From positions 1-30,603 of the IMG/VR virus record IMGVR_UViG_3300042402_000837: a stretch of DNA of 30,603 nt; one strand, written 5' to 3'. The notes below the pieces were generated by a model. The model was not told where the DNA came from. It saw nothing but the letters and a program-made list of their open reading frames with translations, and did no database searches. Below are positions 10,289 through 19,237 of this stretch, piece after piece. Position 1 is the first letter of the stretch. Every line of letters starts with the position of its first letter. The translations under genes and the position numbers were made by a program. Source of the stretch: a virus.

Positions 10289-10297
10289 TGGTATAAT
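10289..10297 (+). promoter_or_regulatory. Extended -10 for 10313 gene
   Basis: TGG-TATAAT, hexamer ending 15 bases before the ATG, with a GCAGGAGGA ribosome binding site between. Unlike its neighbours, this gene has a conventional short leader. Confidence 0.6.
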
Positions 10298-10312
10298 AAA
10301 GCAGGAGGAATA

Positions 10313-10666
10313 ATGGCATTTCCAGGCACATATAATTTTAGTTATTACCGTGGTGACACGTATCAATTTGTAATCCGTCCAAAAAATGCAAACGGAACAA
10401 CTTTTGCTCTTGACGATTATGCATGGAATGCAGATTTTACTATTGCAAACAGACGTGGTAGCACAGGCACACAGATTTCTGCAACAGCAACAGTAGACAC
10501 AGCCAATGACATTATTACTTGTACAATAACTGGATCCCAGGGAAGACAACTTGTTGCTGGAACAACATATGTTTATGACGTTCAAATAGACAATGGCGCT
10601 GGAGTTATTTTTACATTACTTACTGGTTCAATAACAGTTACAGATGATGTTACTGGAGCAGTATAG
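10313..10666 (+). CDS. RGDT-family small virion protein, copy 2 (117 aa)
   Basis: A 117-residue beta-rich protein with YYRGDTYQFVIRPKNANG near the start, related by pattern to the proteins at 9043 and 13358, and ending in a TGSITVTDDVTGAV strand similar to the VVVIEDVTNSEIV end of the 13358 protein. Probably a tail or baseplate adaptor domain. Its stop shares one base with the GTG start of the next gene (TAGTG). Confidence 0.7.
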   Translation: MAFPGTYNFSYYRGDTYQFVIRPKNANGTTFALDDYAWNADFTIANRRGSTGTQISATATVDTANDIITCTITGSQGRQLVAGTTYVYDVQIDNGAGVIFTLLTGSITVTDDVTGAV

Positions 10667-11229
10667 TGCCAGATGTAGTTCTATCAAACGATGATTTAAC
10701 AGTCCTGGCTGGTCCTTCAAACATTGAGTTGCTTGTTGATATAGGACCAACTGGAACTCGTGGAAGTAAATTTTTTGTTGGCATTGGAAATCCAAACTCT
10801 ATTGGTGGACTAGACCCAATATTAAACGATATGTATATTAATTCTGCTCCAGGAGAAAACTATGGATATTTGTACCAATATGTTTCTGAGCCTGGTGGCA
10901 GTTCTTGGGTAGAAGTTTTAAAAATTAACCCAACAATTTACTCCAAGTTGCATACAGTCACATTCTCATCTGGAACAAGTGCTTCAACAGGTAGTGGATC
11001 AGTTATAATTCCTTTGGCAGACATTTCTACAGCATCAGGACTTGCTGCAGAAAACTTTAGTATTCAATATTCAATTCAAAACCCAAATCCAATAGCATCT
11101 TCACTTTCTTTAGTTGAGGTATCTGGAACAGATTTAGTAATAAATCTTGAAGCATCAGAATATGATGGCACATGGGGCCCTCTTGACACAGAAACATCTG
11201 TTCATATTTTTATTACGGTTGTGCTATAA
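10666..11229 (+). CDS. Virion fibre-region protein (187 aa, GTG start)
   Basis: Begins PDVVLSNDDLTVLAGPSNIELLVDIGPTGTRGSKFFVG; the IGPTGTRGS piece is one or two collagen-like triplets, a common hinge in fibre proteins. The rest is Ser/Gly/Pro-rich beta structure. GTG is the start because it follows the previous stop directly (TAGTG). Its stop codon lies inside the next promoter's -10. Place in the virion is unknown. Confidence 0.65.
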   Translation: MPDVVLSNDDLTVLAGPSNIELLVDIGPTGTRGSKFFVGIGNPNSIGGLDPILNDMYINSAPGENYGYLYQYVSEPGGSSWVEVLKINPTIYSKLHTVTFSSGTSASTGSGSVIIPLADISTASGLAAENFSIQYSIQNPNPIASSLSLVEVSGTDLVINLEASEYDGTWGPLDTETSVHIFITVVL

Positions 11230-11230
11230 T
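11222..11230 (+). promoter_or_regulatory. Extended -10 for 11248 gene
   Basis: TGC-TATAAT, overlapping the stop of the preceding gene; hexamer ends 17 bases before the ATG, with GAGGTG between. Confidence 0.55.
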
Positions 11231-11247
11231 GAATGAGGTGAAAAAAC

Positions 11248-12084
11248 ATGGCATCTGAAACAATTGGAGCAATTTATCCTACGGAAATTCCTGGGTATGC
11301 GGATAACGCTGATATTCAGGCTGCATTTAGACTATATCACTATGGTTCTTTAGAGTATGATACGGCAGAAACAGACACTGCAGAATTAGTTAATCCATCA
11401 ATTGCTTATAGTCTTAATGATTTGCAAGTTCAAATAACAAACTTAGATCCATCTGGAAGTGTGTCAAAATCAGTAATTGATGCAAAGGGTGATTTAATAG
11501 TTGGAACTGCAAATGACTCTGTGGACAATCTTTCCGTTGGCAGTAACGATTTTATATTAACTGCTGACTCTTCTCAGACACTTGGAGTTAAATGGGCAGC
11601 ACCTGCTGTTGGTTTAACAAACTCTGTAACTCTTACAAACAAAACTCTTACATCTCCAGTATTAACAGCACCCAGCATAACTGGAAAAACATCAATAGAG
11701 CAAATACTTGAAAAAATTACTGTCTCTGCAACCGCTGCAACTGGAACAATAAACTATAACTTAATCACAAACGGAGCAATTTTATACTATACTTCAAATT
11801 CTTCTGCAGACTGGACACTAAATATTCGTGGAGACAATACAACAACATTAAATTCATTAATGTCTATTGGTCAGTCACTAACTATTGTATTTTTAGTAAC
11901 TAATGGATCTACAGCATATCTTCAGACTAGTCTTCAGATTGATGGAAATGTTGTTACACCAAAATGGCAAGGCTTTGCACCAACAAACGGAAATGCTTCA
12001 TCAATTGATGCATATACGGTTACTGTTATTAAAACTGCAAATGCTACCTTTACCGTTTTAGAGGCACAGACCAAGTTTATATAA
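11248..12084 (+). CDS. Modular tail fibre protein (278 aa)
   Basis: The middle carries the fibre-repeat words DAKGDLIVGTANDSV, ILTADSSQTLGVKWAAP and [11 protein letters not shown], common in environmental phage fibres. The last 130 or so residues (from [22 protein letters not shown] to the end) are closely similar to the C-terminus of the 17387 protein, sharing WTLNIRG, QSLTI-FLVTNG and TPKWQG. This looks like an exchangeable tip module. An 11-pair hairpin terminator follows the stop. Confidence 0.8.
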   Translation: MASETIGAIYPTEIPGYADNADIQAAFRLYHYGSLEYDTAETDTAELVNPSIAYSLNDLQVQITNLDPSGSVSKSVIDAKGDLIVGTANDSVDNLSVGSNDFILTADSSQTLGVKWAAPAVGLTNSVTLTNKTLTSPVLTAPSITGKTSIEQILEKITVSATAATGTINYNLITNGAILYYTSNSSADWTLNIRGDNTTTLNSLMSIGQSLTIVFLVTNGSTAYLQTSLQIDGNVVTPKWQGFAPTNGNASSIDAYTVTVIKTANATFTVLEAQTKFI

Positions 12085-12123
12085 AAATACCCCCAAGGAT
12101 AAAACCAAGGAGGTATTTTATTT
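12084..12123. terminator. Bidirectional terminator between converging genes
   Basis: AAAATACCCCC (12084-12094) pairs with GGAGGTATTTT (12109-12119) with one mismatch. A-rich and T-rich flanks on both sides suit termination of both the 11248 gene (+) and the 12132 gene (-). Confidence 0.65.
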
Positions 12124-12131
12124 GTATAAAA

Positions 12132-12677
12132 CTATTTAGGAAACTTGCTCATCCACATTCTAGTCTTAGGTGTTATGCCCTTCCAAGAAGACCAATCTTC
12201 TCCACCCCTTGACATATAGTGCGCTATCTCAGCATTTTTTACAGGATTGAATAGTTCAGCATTAGAGTCAAGATCAAACTTTTCTCTTCTATCTGGACCA
12301 AGGTTATCAATCATATTAATTTGAAACATACCATAGGATGAGTCACCAGTCTTATGGTTTCCATTAAATGCTAAAGGACGACCATTAGATTCTTTCTTAG
12401 CAATAGCCCAAGCCACAACTAAGTCCTTACCCCTAAACCCCACAAGGTAAAGAAGTTCTTTTAACTCACGATCTGTGAGGTGTGTCTTATTCTCATAACT
12501 TTCTAATTTATTTGCTTTAGAAACAACAAAAGCCACCTTGTGGGTGGCAGCAGGGTTTTCAGCCTGTTTAATTAGTAAATTATTTTCCGTACTTGACGCA
12601 TTGGCAAAGTTGCTAAATGGTGCAACAACCCCTACCATTGCTAGGATTCCAATCCAAGCCTTTAAATCTCTTCTCAT
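12132..12677 (-). CDS. Secreted lysozyme/lytic transglycosylase-like protein (181 aa)
   Basis: An N-terminal signal peptide (MRRDLKAWIGILAMVGVVAP, then FSNFANA) predicts Sec export with cleavage near residue 27. The catalytic region is SLT/goose-lysozyme-like: AIAKKESNGRP places the likely catalytic Glu at 96, followed by SSYGMFQINM and a C-terminal DWSSWKG. It would cut peptidoglycan at host lysis, or less likely during entry. It is the only minus-strand gene inside the virion block. Its promoter (12737..12729) produces a leader that starts with an 8-bp stem-loop and contains TAGGAGG before the ATG. Confidence 0.8.
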   Translation of the reverse strand: MRRDLKAWIGILAMVGVVAPFSNFANASSTENNLLIKQAENPAATHKVAFVVSKANKLESYENKTHLTDRELKELLYLVGFRGKDLVVAWAIAKKESNGRPLAFNGNHKTGDSSYGMFQINMIDNLGPDRREKFDLDSNAELFNPVKNAEIAHYMSRGGEDWSSWKGITPKTRMWMSKFPK

Positions 12678-12702
12678 AATAAAAACCTCCTAGAGACTAA
12701 AA

Positions 12703-12722
12703 ATGCTACTTGTTAGTAGCAT
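12703..12722 (-). promoter_or_regulatory. 5' stem-loop in lysozyme mRNA leader
   Basis: ATGCTACT (12703-12710) pairs perfectly with AGTAGCAT (12715-12722) around TGTT. The transcript is predicted to begin at about 12722, so the stem is at the very 5' end, followed by TTTTT on the minus strand. It could stabilise the mRNA or attenuate transcription. Confidence 0.5.
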
Positions 12723-12728
12723 GTATTA

Positions 12729-12737
12729 ATTATAACA
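12729..12737 (-). promoter_or_regulatory. Extended -10 for the lysozyme gene
   Basis: TGT-TATAAT on the minus strand; 5' end predicted near 12722, 45 bases before the start codon. Confidence 0.65.
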
Positions 12738-12804
12738 TGGAATTGGGTCATAAGTCAAACTTTAGATAACATTTTGATAACTTTTTAATTTTTATGCGGG
12801 TAAG

Positions 12805-12813
12805 TGGTATAAT
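12805..12813 (+). promoter_or_regulatory. Extended -10 for 12824 gene
   Basis: TGG-TATAAT, hexamer ending 10 bases before the ATG at 12824. An in-frame ATG at 12794 lies upstream of the promoter and is unlikely to be used. Confidence 0.65.
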
Positions 12814-12823
12814 AATAAGTACT

Positions 12824-13342
12824 ATGGCTACTGGCTCAACTACTAACTATGATCTTCCTTATCCCGTTTTAAGTGACCCTGTTAATGTTCATGAAGATAT
12901 TCAATCACTTGCAGAACGACTAGAAGATATTTTATCTAATGTTGGTGTTCCTTTTATTTCTTTAGAAGTTAGAAATGTAACAGGTTCAACAATTGCTAAA
13001 GGAACTCCAGTATATATTTCTGGGTACTCAACAAAACCAACAATTGCAAAATGCGATTCAGACAACTTAGCAACTTTTCCAGTTGTAGGAATAACACAAT
13101 CAGCAATATCAACTGGGACAGATGGAGTAATAATTGTTTCTGGAGTATTTGAAGGAATTGATACTTCTGCATTTGCCGCAGGAGATGTGCTATATGTTGC
13201 AAATGGTGGAGGACTAACTGATAGCGCTATATCTGGTGCAGTAGCAGTTGTTGCAACTTCAAATGCTTCAACTGGAACAATAGTTGTTGGTCAGCCAAAA
13301 GGAAACGGAACATGGGGGGCATTAAAAAATGGCCTCTCATAA
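12824..13342 (+). CDS. Virion fibre-region protein (172 aa)
   Basis: The start at 12824 gives MATGSTTNYDLPYPVLSDP, which reads like the N-terminus of many phage fibre proteins (TNYDLPYP); the longer frame from 12794 begins upstream of the -10. Residues from about 50 carry a beta-rich module (GTPVYISGYSTKPTIAKCD, VVGITQSAISTGTDGVIIVSGVFEG, DVLYVANGGGLT) known from phage and contractile-tail spike proteins, probably a capping or head domain. Not a recognised enzyme. Confidence 0.75.
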   Translation: MATGSTTNYDLPYPVLSDPVNVHEDIQSLAERLEDILSNVGVPFISLEVRNVTGSTIAKGTPVYISGYSTKPTIAKCDSDNLATFPVVGITQSAISTGTDGVIIVSGVFEGIDTSAFAAGDVLYVANGGGLTDSAISGAVAVVATSNASTGTIVVGQPKGNGTWGALKNGLS

Positions 13343-13351
13343 TGGTATAAT
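13343..13351 (+). promoter_or_regulatory. Extended -10 for 13358 gene
   Basis: TGG-TATAAT, hexamer ending 6 bases before the ATG; no Shine-Dalgarno. It overlaps the stop region of the preceding gene. Confidence 0.7.
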
Positions 13352-13357
13352 TTAAAA

Positions 13358-13774
13358 ATGGCTATATTAAGAAATCAAGCACAAGAAAACTATCTTGTTG
13401 GTTTGAAGCCTCCTACCGTAACTTGGACGGTAGTTAGAGGCGATACAGCAGCATTTAGAGTTTATGTAACAGATGACAATAAAGATCCACTTACAATTGC
13501 AGACTGGACTATTGCTATGGAGGTAAAGAGACCAAATACAAAGCCTGGAGACTTTACAGATAACGCAGAATTAATTGTTGAACTAGAACCAATTCCAACA
13601 GATGCTGATGGACCAGGAGAGTTTACAGTTTCTATAATTGCATCAGAGTCAGTGCTTCTTGAGACTGGTGATATTTTTGATATTGAACTAAGTGATGAGT
13701 CAAGAGTCTGGACAGTTGCTCGTGGCACTGTTGTTGTTATTGAAGATGTTACAAATAGCGAAATAGTTTCATAA
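13358..13774 (+). CDS. RGDT-family small virion protein, copy 3 (138 aa)
   Basis: VTWTVVRGDTAAFRVYVTDD near residue 20 is the same core as in the 9043 protein, with equal overall length (138). The rest is beta-rich and acidic. Being the same size and core as copy 1 but different outside it, the two probably arose by duplication and divergence. Likely tail/baseplate adaptor. Translation probably couples to the next ATG, 2 bases after its stop. Confidence 0.7.
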   Translation: MAILRNQAQENYLVGLKPPTVTWTVVRGDTAAFRVYVTDDNKDPLTIADWTIAMEVKRPNTKPGDFTDNAELIVELEPIPTDADGPGEFTVSIIASESVLLETGDIFDIELSDESRVWTVARGTVVVIEDVTNSEIVS

Positions 13775-13776
13775 CT

Positions 13777-13998
13777 ATGGCATCTGCAGTAATCATTGAT
13801 GATACCCTGCAAAAAGCAAGGGTAATTAAAGATGTAAATCACCCAATAACAAATATAATACCTGTAACTAGAGGTGTTCGTATTAATGAAGTCCTTCCAT
13901 TTAGAGTCAGATTTACTACCATAGGTTTGGCTGGAGCAAATGCCAATGTTCCAGGAATTGGTTTGCAAATCATTGGAATCAATAACTATATACTTTAA
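13777..13998 (+). CDS. Small virion-region protein (73 aa)
   Basis: A 73-residue protein ending in GLQIIGINNYIL, with LPFRVRFTTIGLAG in the middle. I believe this type recurs next to fibre genes in other actinophages but cannot name it. It starts 2 bases after the previous stop, so it is likely translated by coupling, and no -10 is seen before it. Confidence 0.65.
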   Translation: MASAVIIDDTLQKARVIKDVNHPITNIIPVTRGVRINEVLPFRVRFTTIGLAGANANVPGIGLQIIGINNYIL

Positions 13999-14003
13999 TA
14001 ATG

Positions 14004-14012
14004 TGATATAAT
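14004..14012 (+). promoter_or_regulatory. Extended -10 for 14019 gene
   Basis: TGA-TATAAT, hexamer ending 6 bases before the ATG at 14019; predicted leaderless. Confidence 0.7.
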
Positions 14013-14018
14013 TTGGGC

Positions 14019-14459
14019 ATGGCCAGAATATCAATAGCAAGCGTAAAATCTTTCTTCCAGACAGGCGATAGACCTACTGAAGAACAATATGTAGATTTAA
14101 TTGATACCGCAACAGCACAAGCAACAGATTTGGGTTCTGCTGGTAACAATGAGTCAACAATCAACGGCATTGAAAACACCACAATCTTTGATAATTTTGA
14201 TGCCACACTATGGAGATCTATGAAGTACACGATCTCACTTAAGAAGAGTACTGGAAATAAGTACTACACAACAGAATTAACCATCCTTCCTGACGGTACA
14301 GATGTAAATGTCAGCGAGTATGGTTTTGTAGACAATGATGGGAATATTGGCACCATTAATGTCTCTAGGGCTGGAAACACAGTTTCACTATCTGTAGTTC
14401 CAGTAGGTGGGCAGACCCCGATTACCCTACGCTACATGCGTATGGGCTTGAAGGCTTAA
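14019..14459 (+). CDS. Virion fibre-region protein (146 aa)
   Basis: The ATG at 14019 is preferred to the in-frame TTG at 14013 because it sits 6 bases after the -10. The N-terminus (MARISIASVKSFFQTGDRPT, then EEQYVDLIDT) is typical of fibre-associated phage proteins. The last 90 residues (from TLWRSMKYTISLKKSTG) resemble the C-terminus of the 14475 protein (TYSSAKYLVQMKKGN ... NVYLTEY), so a beta-rich end domain is shared between these neighbours. Confidence 0.7.
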   Translation: MARISIASVKSFFQTGDRPTEEQYVDLIDTATAQATDLGSAGNNESTINGIENTTIFDNFDATLWRSMKYTISLKKSTGNKYYTTELTILPDGTDVNVSEYGFVDNDGNIGTINVSRAGNTVSLSVVPVGGQTPITLRYMRMGLKA

Positions 14460-14474
14460 CCAAGGAGATAAGAA

Positions 14475-16865
14475 ATGGCAACAGTAACAAAAGATTTTAG
14501 AGTAAAAGCGGGATTAGTAGTTGAAGGATCAACTGCAACCGTTGCTGGTCACGATATACTTACAGAAGCATTAGTAGATGCAAAAGGTGATTTACTAGTA
14601 GCCTCTGGTGCAGATGCGGTAACTCGTGTTGCACTAGGACAAAACGGATATATCCTTACAGCAGACGATTCACAAACAGCAGGTGTTAAGTGGGCAGCAG
14701 CCCCAGCAGTTGGAACATTTGAGTCAAGCGTTACATTTGAAGGTGCAACAGCAGATTCATATGAGACAACACTTACAGTAACAGACCCAACTGCAGATCG
14801 TACAATCACACTTCCAGATGCAACAGGAACGGTAGCACTTACTGCAGATATCACATCAGCAATCAATGCATTGTCAACAACTGATATTGAAGAAGGCACA
14901 AACCAATATTTTACAGATGAAAGAGCACAAGACGCAGTTGGAAACAATGTTGGAACTGGTCTTACCTATAATGATGGAACAGGTGCAATTTCTGTATCAG
15001 CAAATACTTATGATGCATACGGTGCAGCATCAGCAGCACAGACTGCAGCAGAGTCAACTGCTTCAGGATATGTATCAACACACGCAGGTCTTACAGAAAC
15101 ACACGGTGCAACAGGTGCAATCGTTGGTACAACCAACGAGCAAACACTTACAAACAAGACTCTTACATCACCAGTAGTAAATGGAGATGGAGTTGTATTT
15201 GAAGGTGCTACAGCAAATAACTTTGAAACAACACTTACAGTAACTGATCCAACAGCAGATCGTACAATTACTATTCCAGATGTCACTGGTACAGTCGTTA
15301 CAACTGGAGATACAGGATCTGTAACAAACACAATGCTTGCAGGATCAATTGCAAATGACAAACTTTCAAACTCAGCAATTACTATTAATGGTACATCAAC
15401 TTCTCTTGGCGGATCACGCACACTAGGATCTGATGACATTGCAGAAGGCTCAACCAACAAGTATTTCACAGACGAGAGAGCACAAGATGCTGTAGGAAAT
15501 GCAGTCGGAAATGGTCTTGACTATGATGATTCAACAGGTGCAATTTCTGTAGACCCTGCAGAGTTTGCACTAAATGCTGTTGGAGCACCAACTGCAGCAG
15601 TATCTATGGCTACATACAAGATTACAAGCCTTGGAACACCAACTGATGCAACAGATGCAGCAACAAAGGCTTACGTAGACTCAGTAACAGAAGGTCTACA
15701 CATTCATGAGGCAGCAGTAGCAGCAACAACTGCAAACGTAAACCTTGCTAATGCTCTTGAAAATGGAGATACATTAGACGGAATTACTCTTGCTACTGGT
15801 GATCGTATTCTTGTTAAGAATCAGACAACTACATCTGAAAACGGTATTTACATAGTTCAGGCTTCAGGACAACCAACTCGTGCAACTGACTTTGATACAG
15901 CAACAGAGGTTGACTCTGGAGACTTTATCTTCGTATACTCAGGAACAATAAACGGTTCAACTGGTTGGGTACAGACAAACAAGCCAGCAACTATTGGAAC
16001 AGATCCAATCTTGTTTACACAGTTCTCAGGTGCGGGTACATATCTTGCAGGTAACGGATTAACTCTAACTGGTAACTCATTTAGCATTAATACAGGAGTT
16101 ACAGTTGATCTTTCTACCGCTCAAACACTAACAAACAAGTCAATCAGCGGTTCAGCAAACACACTTACAAACATTCCAAATAATGCTTTGACAAACTCAG
16201 CAATTACAATCAACGGAACATCTACCTCACTTGGTGGAACTCGTACACTTGTAACAGATGATATTGCAGAAGATGGATCACCAACAAACCTATGGTTTAC
16301 TGACGAAAGAGCACAGGATGCAGTTGGTAATGCTGTAGGAACTGGTTTAGCATATAATGATGGAACTGGTGCACTTTCTAACACAGGTGTTCTAAGTGTT
16401 ACAGGAACAGCAAATCAGGTTGTAGCAGATGCTTCAACTGGTGCAGTAACTCTATCACTTCCACAAAGCATTCATACAGCAGCAACACCAACATTTGCGT
16501 CAGTTTCTGTTGGTTCTGGATCAGTTACAGCAGGTTCTGTAACTCTTGCAGATGCTCTTGTTGGTTCTGCTCTAGCAACAGCATCAACATCAGCAACAAC
16601 AATTGATACATGGTCAGCAACAACATACTCAAGCGCTAAGTACCTAGTTCAAATGAAAAAGGGTAACGACATTGAGGTTATTGAAGTCCTAGTAACAATT
16701 GATGGAAATAACAATGTTTACCTAACAGAGTACGCAGATGTAATTAGTAACGAAGTTCTTGGAACAACAAATGCTGTATACAGCAGCGGAAATGTTCTAC
16801 TACAGGTTACTGGTGCATCAGCAGATACTGCTGTTAAGGTAGTCAAGACCTACATAGAAGCATAA
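14475..16865 (+). CDS. Large modular tail fibre protein (796 aa)
   Basis: N-terminal DFRVKAGLVVEG is an attachment-type motif shared with the 16885 protein. The shaft holds repeats of [14 protein letters not shown](L/I)PD (near residues 95 and 244) and of YFTDERAQDAVGN (three times). A block of about 160 residues from TEGLHIH through GNGLTLTG is closely similar to one in the 17387 protein. The C-terminal end domain is related to that of the 14019 protein. An AAGGAGA ribosome binding site precedes the ATG. Very even Ala/Thr/Ser/Gly composition also yields long antisense frames, which are not genes. Likely a side or receptor-binding fibre. Confidence 0.85.
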   Translation: MATVTKDFRVKAGLVVEGSTATVAGHDILTEALVDAKGDLLVASGADAVTRVALGQNGYILTADDSQTAGVKWAAAPAVGTFESSVTFEGATADSYETTLTVTDPTADRTITLPDATGTVALTADITSAINALSTTDIEEGTNQYFTDERAQDAVGNNVGTGLTYNDGTGAISVSANTYDAYGAASAAQTAAESTASGYVSTHAGLTETHGATGAIVGTTNEQTLTNKTLTSPVVNGDGVVFEGATANNFETTLTVTDPTADRTITIPDVTGTVVTTGDTGSVTNTMLAGSIANDKLSNSAITINGTSTSLGGSRTLGSDDIAEGSTNKYFTDERAQDAVGNAVGNGLDYDDSTGAISVDPAEFALNAVGAPTAAVSMATYKITSLGTPTDATDAATKAYVDSVTEGLHIHEAAVAATTANVNLANALENGDTLDGITLATGDRILVKNQTTTSENGIYIVQASGQPTRATDFDTATEVDSGDFIFVYSGTINGSTGWVQTNKPATIGTDPILFTQFSGAGTYLAGNGLTLTGNSFSINTGVTVDLSTAQTLTNKSISGSANTLTNIPNNALTNSAITINGTSTSLGGTRTLVTDDIAEDGSPTNLWFTDERAQDAVGNAVGTGLAYNDGTGALSNTGVLSVTGTANQVVADASTGAVTLSLPQSIHTAATPTFASVSVGSGSVTAGSVTLADALVGSALATASTSATTIDTWSATTYSSAKYLVQMKKGNDIEVIEVLVTIDGNNNVYLTEYADVISNEVLGTTNAVYSSGNVLLQVTGASADTAVKVVKTYIEA

Positions 16866-16884
16866 TTAGAGACGGGAGTCAACT

Positions 16885-17343
16885 GTGACAACAACTAATA
16901 GAGACTTTAAGGTAAAGCATGGGCTATCAGTAGCCGAAGGCGGTACTTTTGGTCAGGCTGTCACAGTTGGCACTCCAACTGAAAATGGACATGCTGCAAC
17001 TAAACTTTATGTAGATAGCAAAGAGGTTGTTGTTGCACAAGGTAGTACACCACCTAACACAGAAAATTCATCAAATGGTGAACTTTTTATTGATACTGCT
17101 GAAAACAGACTTTTATTTTATTATAATGGTCAATGGAACACACTTGCATTACTAAATGACACAATTGAAATAGCACAACACATCCACGATACATCAATCG
17201 GAGGAACTGGTTTGATTGTTTCAACATTTAAAGATGCAGGATTTTACAACGAGGCTGGCGCAGTAGAAGATGCTGGCTTTTATAATACAAATAGTTGGTC
17301 TGTCACATATGATGGCGGAATAGCAACAGAAGTATTTAACTAA
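16885..17343 (+). CDS. Fibre-region protein (152 aa, GTG start)
   Basis: GTG is preceded by GGGAG. The N-terminus (NRDFKVKHGLSVAEGGTFG) matches the attachment motif of the 14475 protein, and the middle (TENGHAATKLYVDSK) is a frequent fibre motif. The C-terminal third has a near-repeat (KDAGFYNEAGAVEDAGFYN). It may be a short fibre using the same attachment site as the large one, or a fragment left after recombination. Confidence 0.7.
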   Translation: MTTTNRDFKVKHGLSVAEGGTFGQAVTVGTPTENGHAATKLYVDSKEVVVAQGSTPPNTENSSNGELFIDTAENRLLFYYNGQWNTLALLNDTIEIAQHIHDTSIGGTGLIVSTFKDAGFYNEAGAVEDAGFYNTNSWSVTYDGGIATEVFN

Positions 17344-17348
17344 TACTC

Positions 17349-17357
17349 TGATATAAT
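17349..17357 (+). promoter_or_regulatory. Extended -10 for 17387 gene
   Basis: TGA-TATAAT, 29 bases before the ATG, with GGAGGAG as ribosome binding site. Conventional leader. Confidence 0.55.
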
Positions 17358-17386
17358 ATGAACATAGACCCCTGGAGGAGTAAATA

Positions 17387-19237
17387 ATGGCAACAAGAAT
17401 GCAACAGCGTAGAGGTACCGCTATACAGTGGACATCTTCTAACGACGGCGACGGTCCAATCCTAAATGCTGGTGAAATCGGCTGGGAGTCAGACACAAAT
17501 AAATTTAAAATAGGTGATGGAGTCTCCTACTGGGCAGACCTAACCTATTTCGTAGATGCTACAGATGTTATTCAGTCATCTCTTGGAGCATACCTACAGG
17601 ATTCAGATGTCGGAGCAGTATCTGGTGTTGCAGGACTTGATTCAAACAAGAACCTAATCGTTCCTGGAGCATCTATCATTGTAGAAGGCGCAACAGACAA
17701 CGCCCATGAAACTACTTTAACTGTCACAGACCCAACAGAAGATCGTACCATTACATTTCCTAATGCAACGGGTACAGTTGTTTTAAAAGATTCAACAGAC
17801 ACTCTTACAAACAAATCAATCTCCCTTGCTACAAACACAGTAAGTGGAACAACTGCAGAATTTAATACTGCACTTTCAGACTCTAACTTTGTAACTACTG
17901 GAGATACTGGAACAGTTACAAGCACAATGATTGCTGATGGAACAATTGTTAACGCTGATATTAATGCCTCTGCAGCAATTGCACAGTCTAAGATTGATGG
18001 ACTTACAACAGACCTTGGAGCCAAACTAGCCCTTGCTGGCGGTACTATGACTGGTGCTATTGCAATGGGAACAAACAAGATCACTGGTCTTGGAACTCCT
18101 ACAGATTCTACAGATGCAACAACTAAGGCATATGTTGATGCAGTTACAGAGGGACTACACATTCATCCTTCTGTTGTCGCTGCAACAACAGAAAATGTTA
18201 CATTGGCAAGCGCTCTAGAAAATGGAGATACTCTTGATGGAGTAACTCTTGCAACTGGAAATAGAATTCTTGTTAAAAACCAAACAACACAATCAGAGAA
18301 TGGTATTTATGTAGTTGCTGCTTCTGGAGCACCTTCTAGAGCAACTGATTTTGATTCTCCTGCTGAAATTGATGGCGGAGACTTCGTGTTTGTAACTGGT
18401 GGAACAGCAAATGACAACACAGGCTGGGTACAAGTAAATACAGTTGGAACAGTAGGAACTGATGCAATTGCCTTTACCCAATTTTCAGGTGCAGGAACTT
18501 ATACTGCTGGAAATGGTTTAACATTAACTGGTACAGCATTTAGTATTAACACTGGAACAACAGTTGATCTAAACACCGCACAAACTTTAACCAATAAGAC
18601 ATTAACAAGTCCAACACTTACTACACCAGCACTAGGAACACCAGCATCTGGAACTCTTACAAACGCAACTGGATTGCCAGTAGATACAGGTATCTCAGGT
18701 CTTGGAACAGGCGTGGCAACATTCCTTGCAACTCCATCATCTGCAAACCTTGCATCAGCAGTTACAGGTGAAACTGGTTCAGGAGCACTTGTTTTTGGAA
18801 CATCTCCAACTATTGCTTCTCCAATCTTTACTGGAACAACAGATATTCAGCAAGTTCTTGAAAAGGTAACAGTTGCAGCAACAGCAGCAACAGGAACAAT
18901 CAACTATGATTTGCTTACAAATGGTGGAGTTACATACTACACATCAAATGCGTCTGCAAACTGGACACTAAACATTCGTGGTAATGGTTCAACTACACTA
19001 AACTCAACAATGGCAACAGGAGAATCGCTAACAATAGCCTTCTTGGTTACTAACGGAGCAACTCCTTACTACCAGTCTGGATTCCAGGTTGATGGCAACG
19101 CTATTACTCCTAAGTGGCAGGGTGGAACTGCCCCTAGTGGTGGAAATGCCTCATCTATTGATATTTATTCAATAACTATTATTAAGACAGCAGATGCAGC
19201 ATTTACAGCATTTGCTGCTCAAACAAAGTTTGCATAA
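17387..19237 (+). CDS. Large modular tail fibre protein, Mtd-type N-terminus (616 aa)
   Basis: The first 60 residues ([10 protein letters not shown], then [20 protein letters not shown]) match the N-terminal domain found in the major tropism determinant and many phage tail proteins. The middle has [22 protein letters not shown], a TEGLHIH to GNGLTLTG block shared with the 14475 protein, and [20 protein letters not shown]. The last 130 residues closely resemble the C-terminus of the 11248 protein. So the gene is a mosaic of modules found in two neighbours. Confidence 0.85.
   Translation: MATRMQQRRGTAIQWTSSNDGDGPILNAGEIGWESDTNKFKIGDGVSYWADLTYFVDATDVIQSSLGAYLQDSDVGAVSGVAGLDSNKNLIVPGASIIVEGATDNAHETTLTVTDPTEDRTITFPNATGTVVLKDSTDTLTNKSISLATNTVSGTTAEFNTALSDSNFVTTGDTGTVTSTMIADGTIVNADINASAAIAQSKIDGLTTDLGAKLALAGGTMTGAIAMGTNKITGLGTPTDSTDATTKAYVDAVTEGLHIHPSVVAATTENVTLASALENGDTLDGVTLATGNRILVKNQTTQSENGIYVVAASGAPSRATDFDSPAEIDGGDFVFVTGGTANDNTGWVQVNTVGTVGTDAIAFTQFSGAGTYTAGNGLTLTGTAFSINTGTTVDLNTAQTLTNKTLTSPTLTTPALGTPASGTLTNATGLPVDTGISGLGTGVATFLATPSSANLASAVTGETGSGALVFGTSPTIASPIFTGTTDIQQVLEKVTVAATAATGTINYDLLTNGGVTYYTSNASANWTLNIRGNGSTTLNSTMATGESLTIAFLVTNGATPYYQSGFQVDGNAITPKWQGGTAPSGGNASSIDIYSITIIKTADAAFTAFAAQTKFA

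Noticed and set aside
17358-17387. Nine-codon ORF directly after the -10 at 17352-17357
   Set aside because: Its ATG touches the hexamer (gap 0), so it would not be included in a normal transcript; the 17387 gene has its own GGAGGAG site.
14549-18162. Long minus-strand ORFs opposite the fibre genes (e.g. 14549-14947, 15008-15469, 17572-18162)
   Set aside because: They are shadows caused by the Ala/Thr/Ser-rich, low-stop composition of the fibre genes. Products are Ser/Val/Ala-rich with no start signals.
14475-19237. CRISPR-like or tandem DNA repeats
   Set aside because: The recurring words are coding repeats of fibre modules, unevenly spaced and diverged, without a repeat-spacer pattern.
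17387-19237. Diversity-generating retroelement target (Mtd-like N-terminus)
   Set aside because: Only the common N-terminal attachment domain matches. No reverse transcriptase, template repeat or variable repeat is seen in the window.
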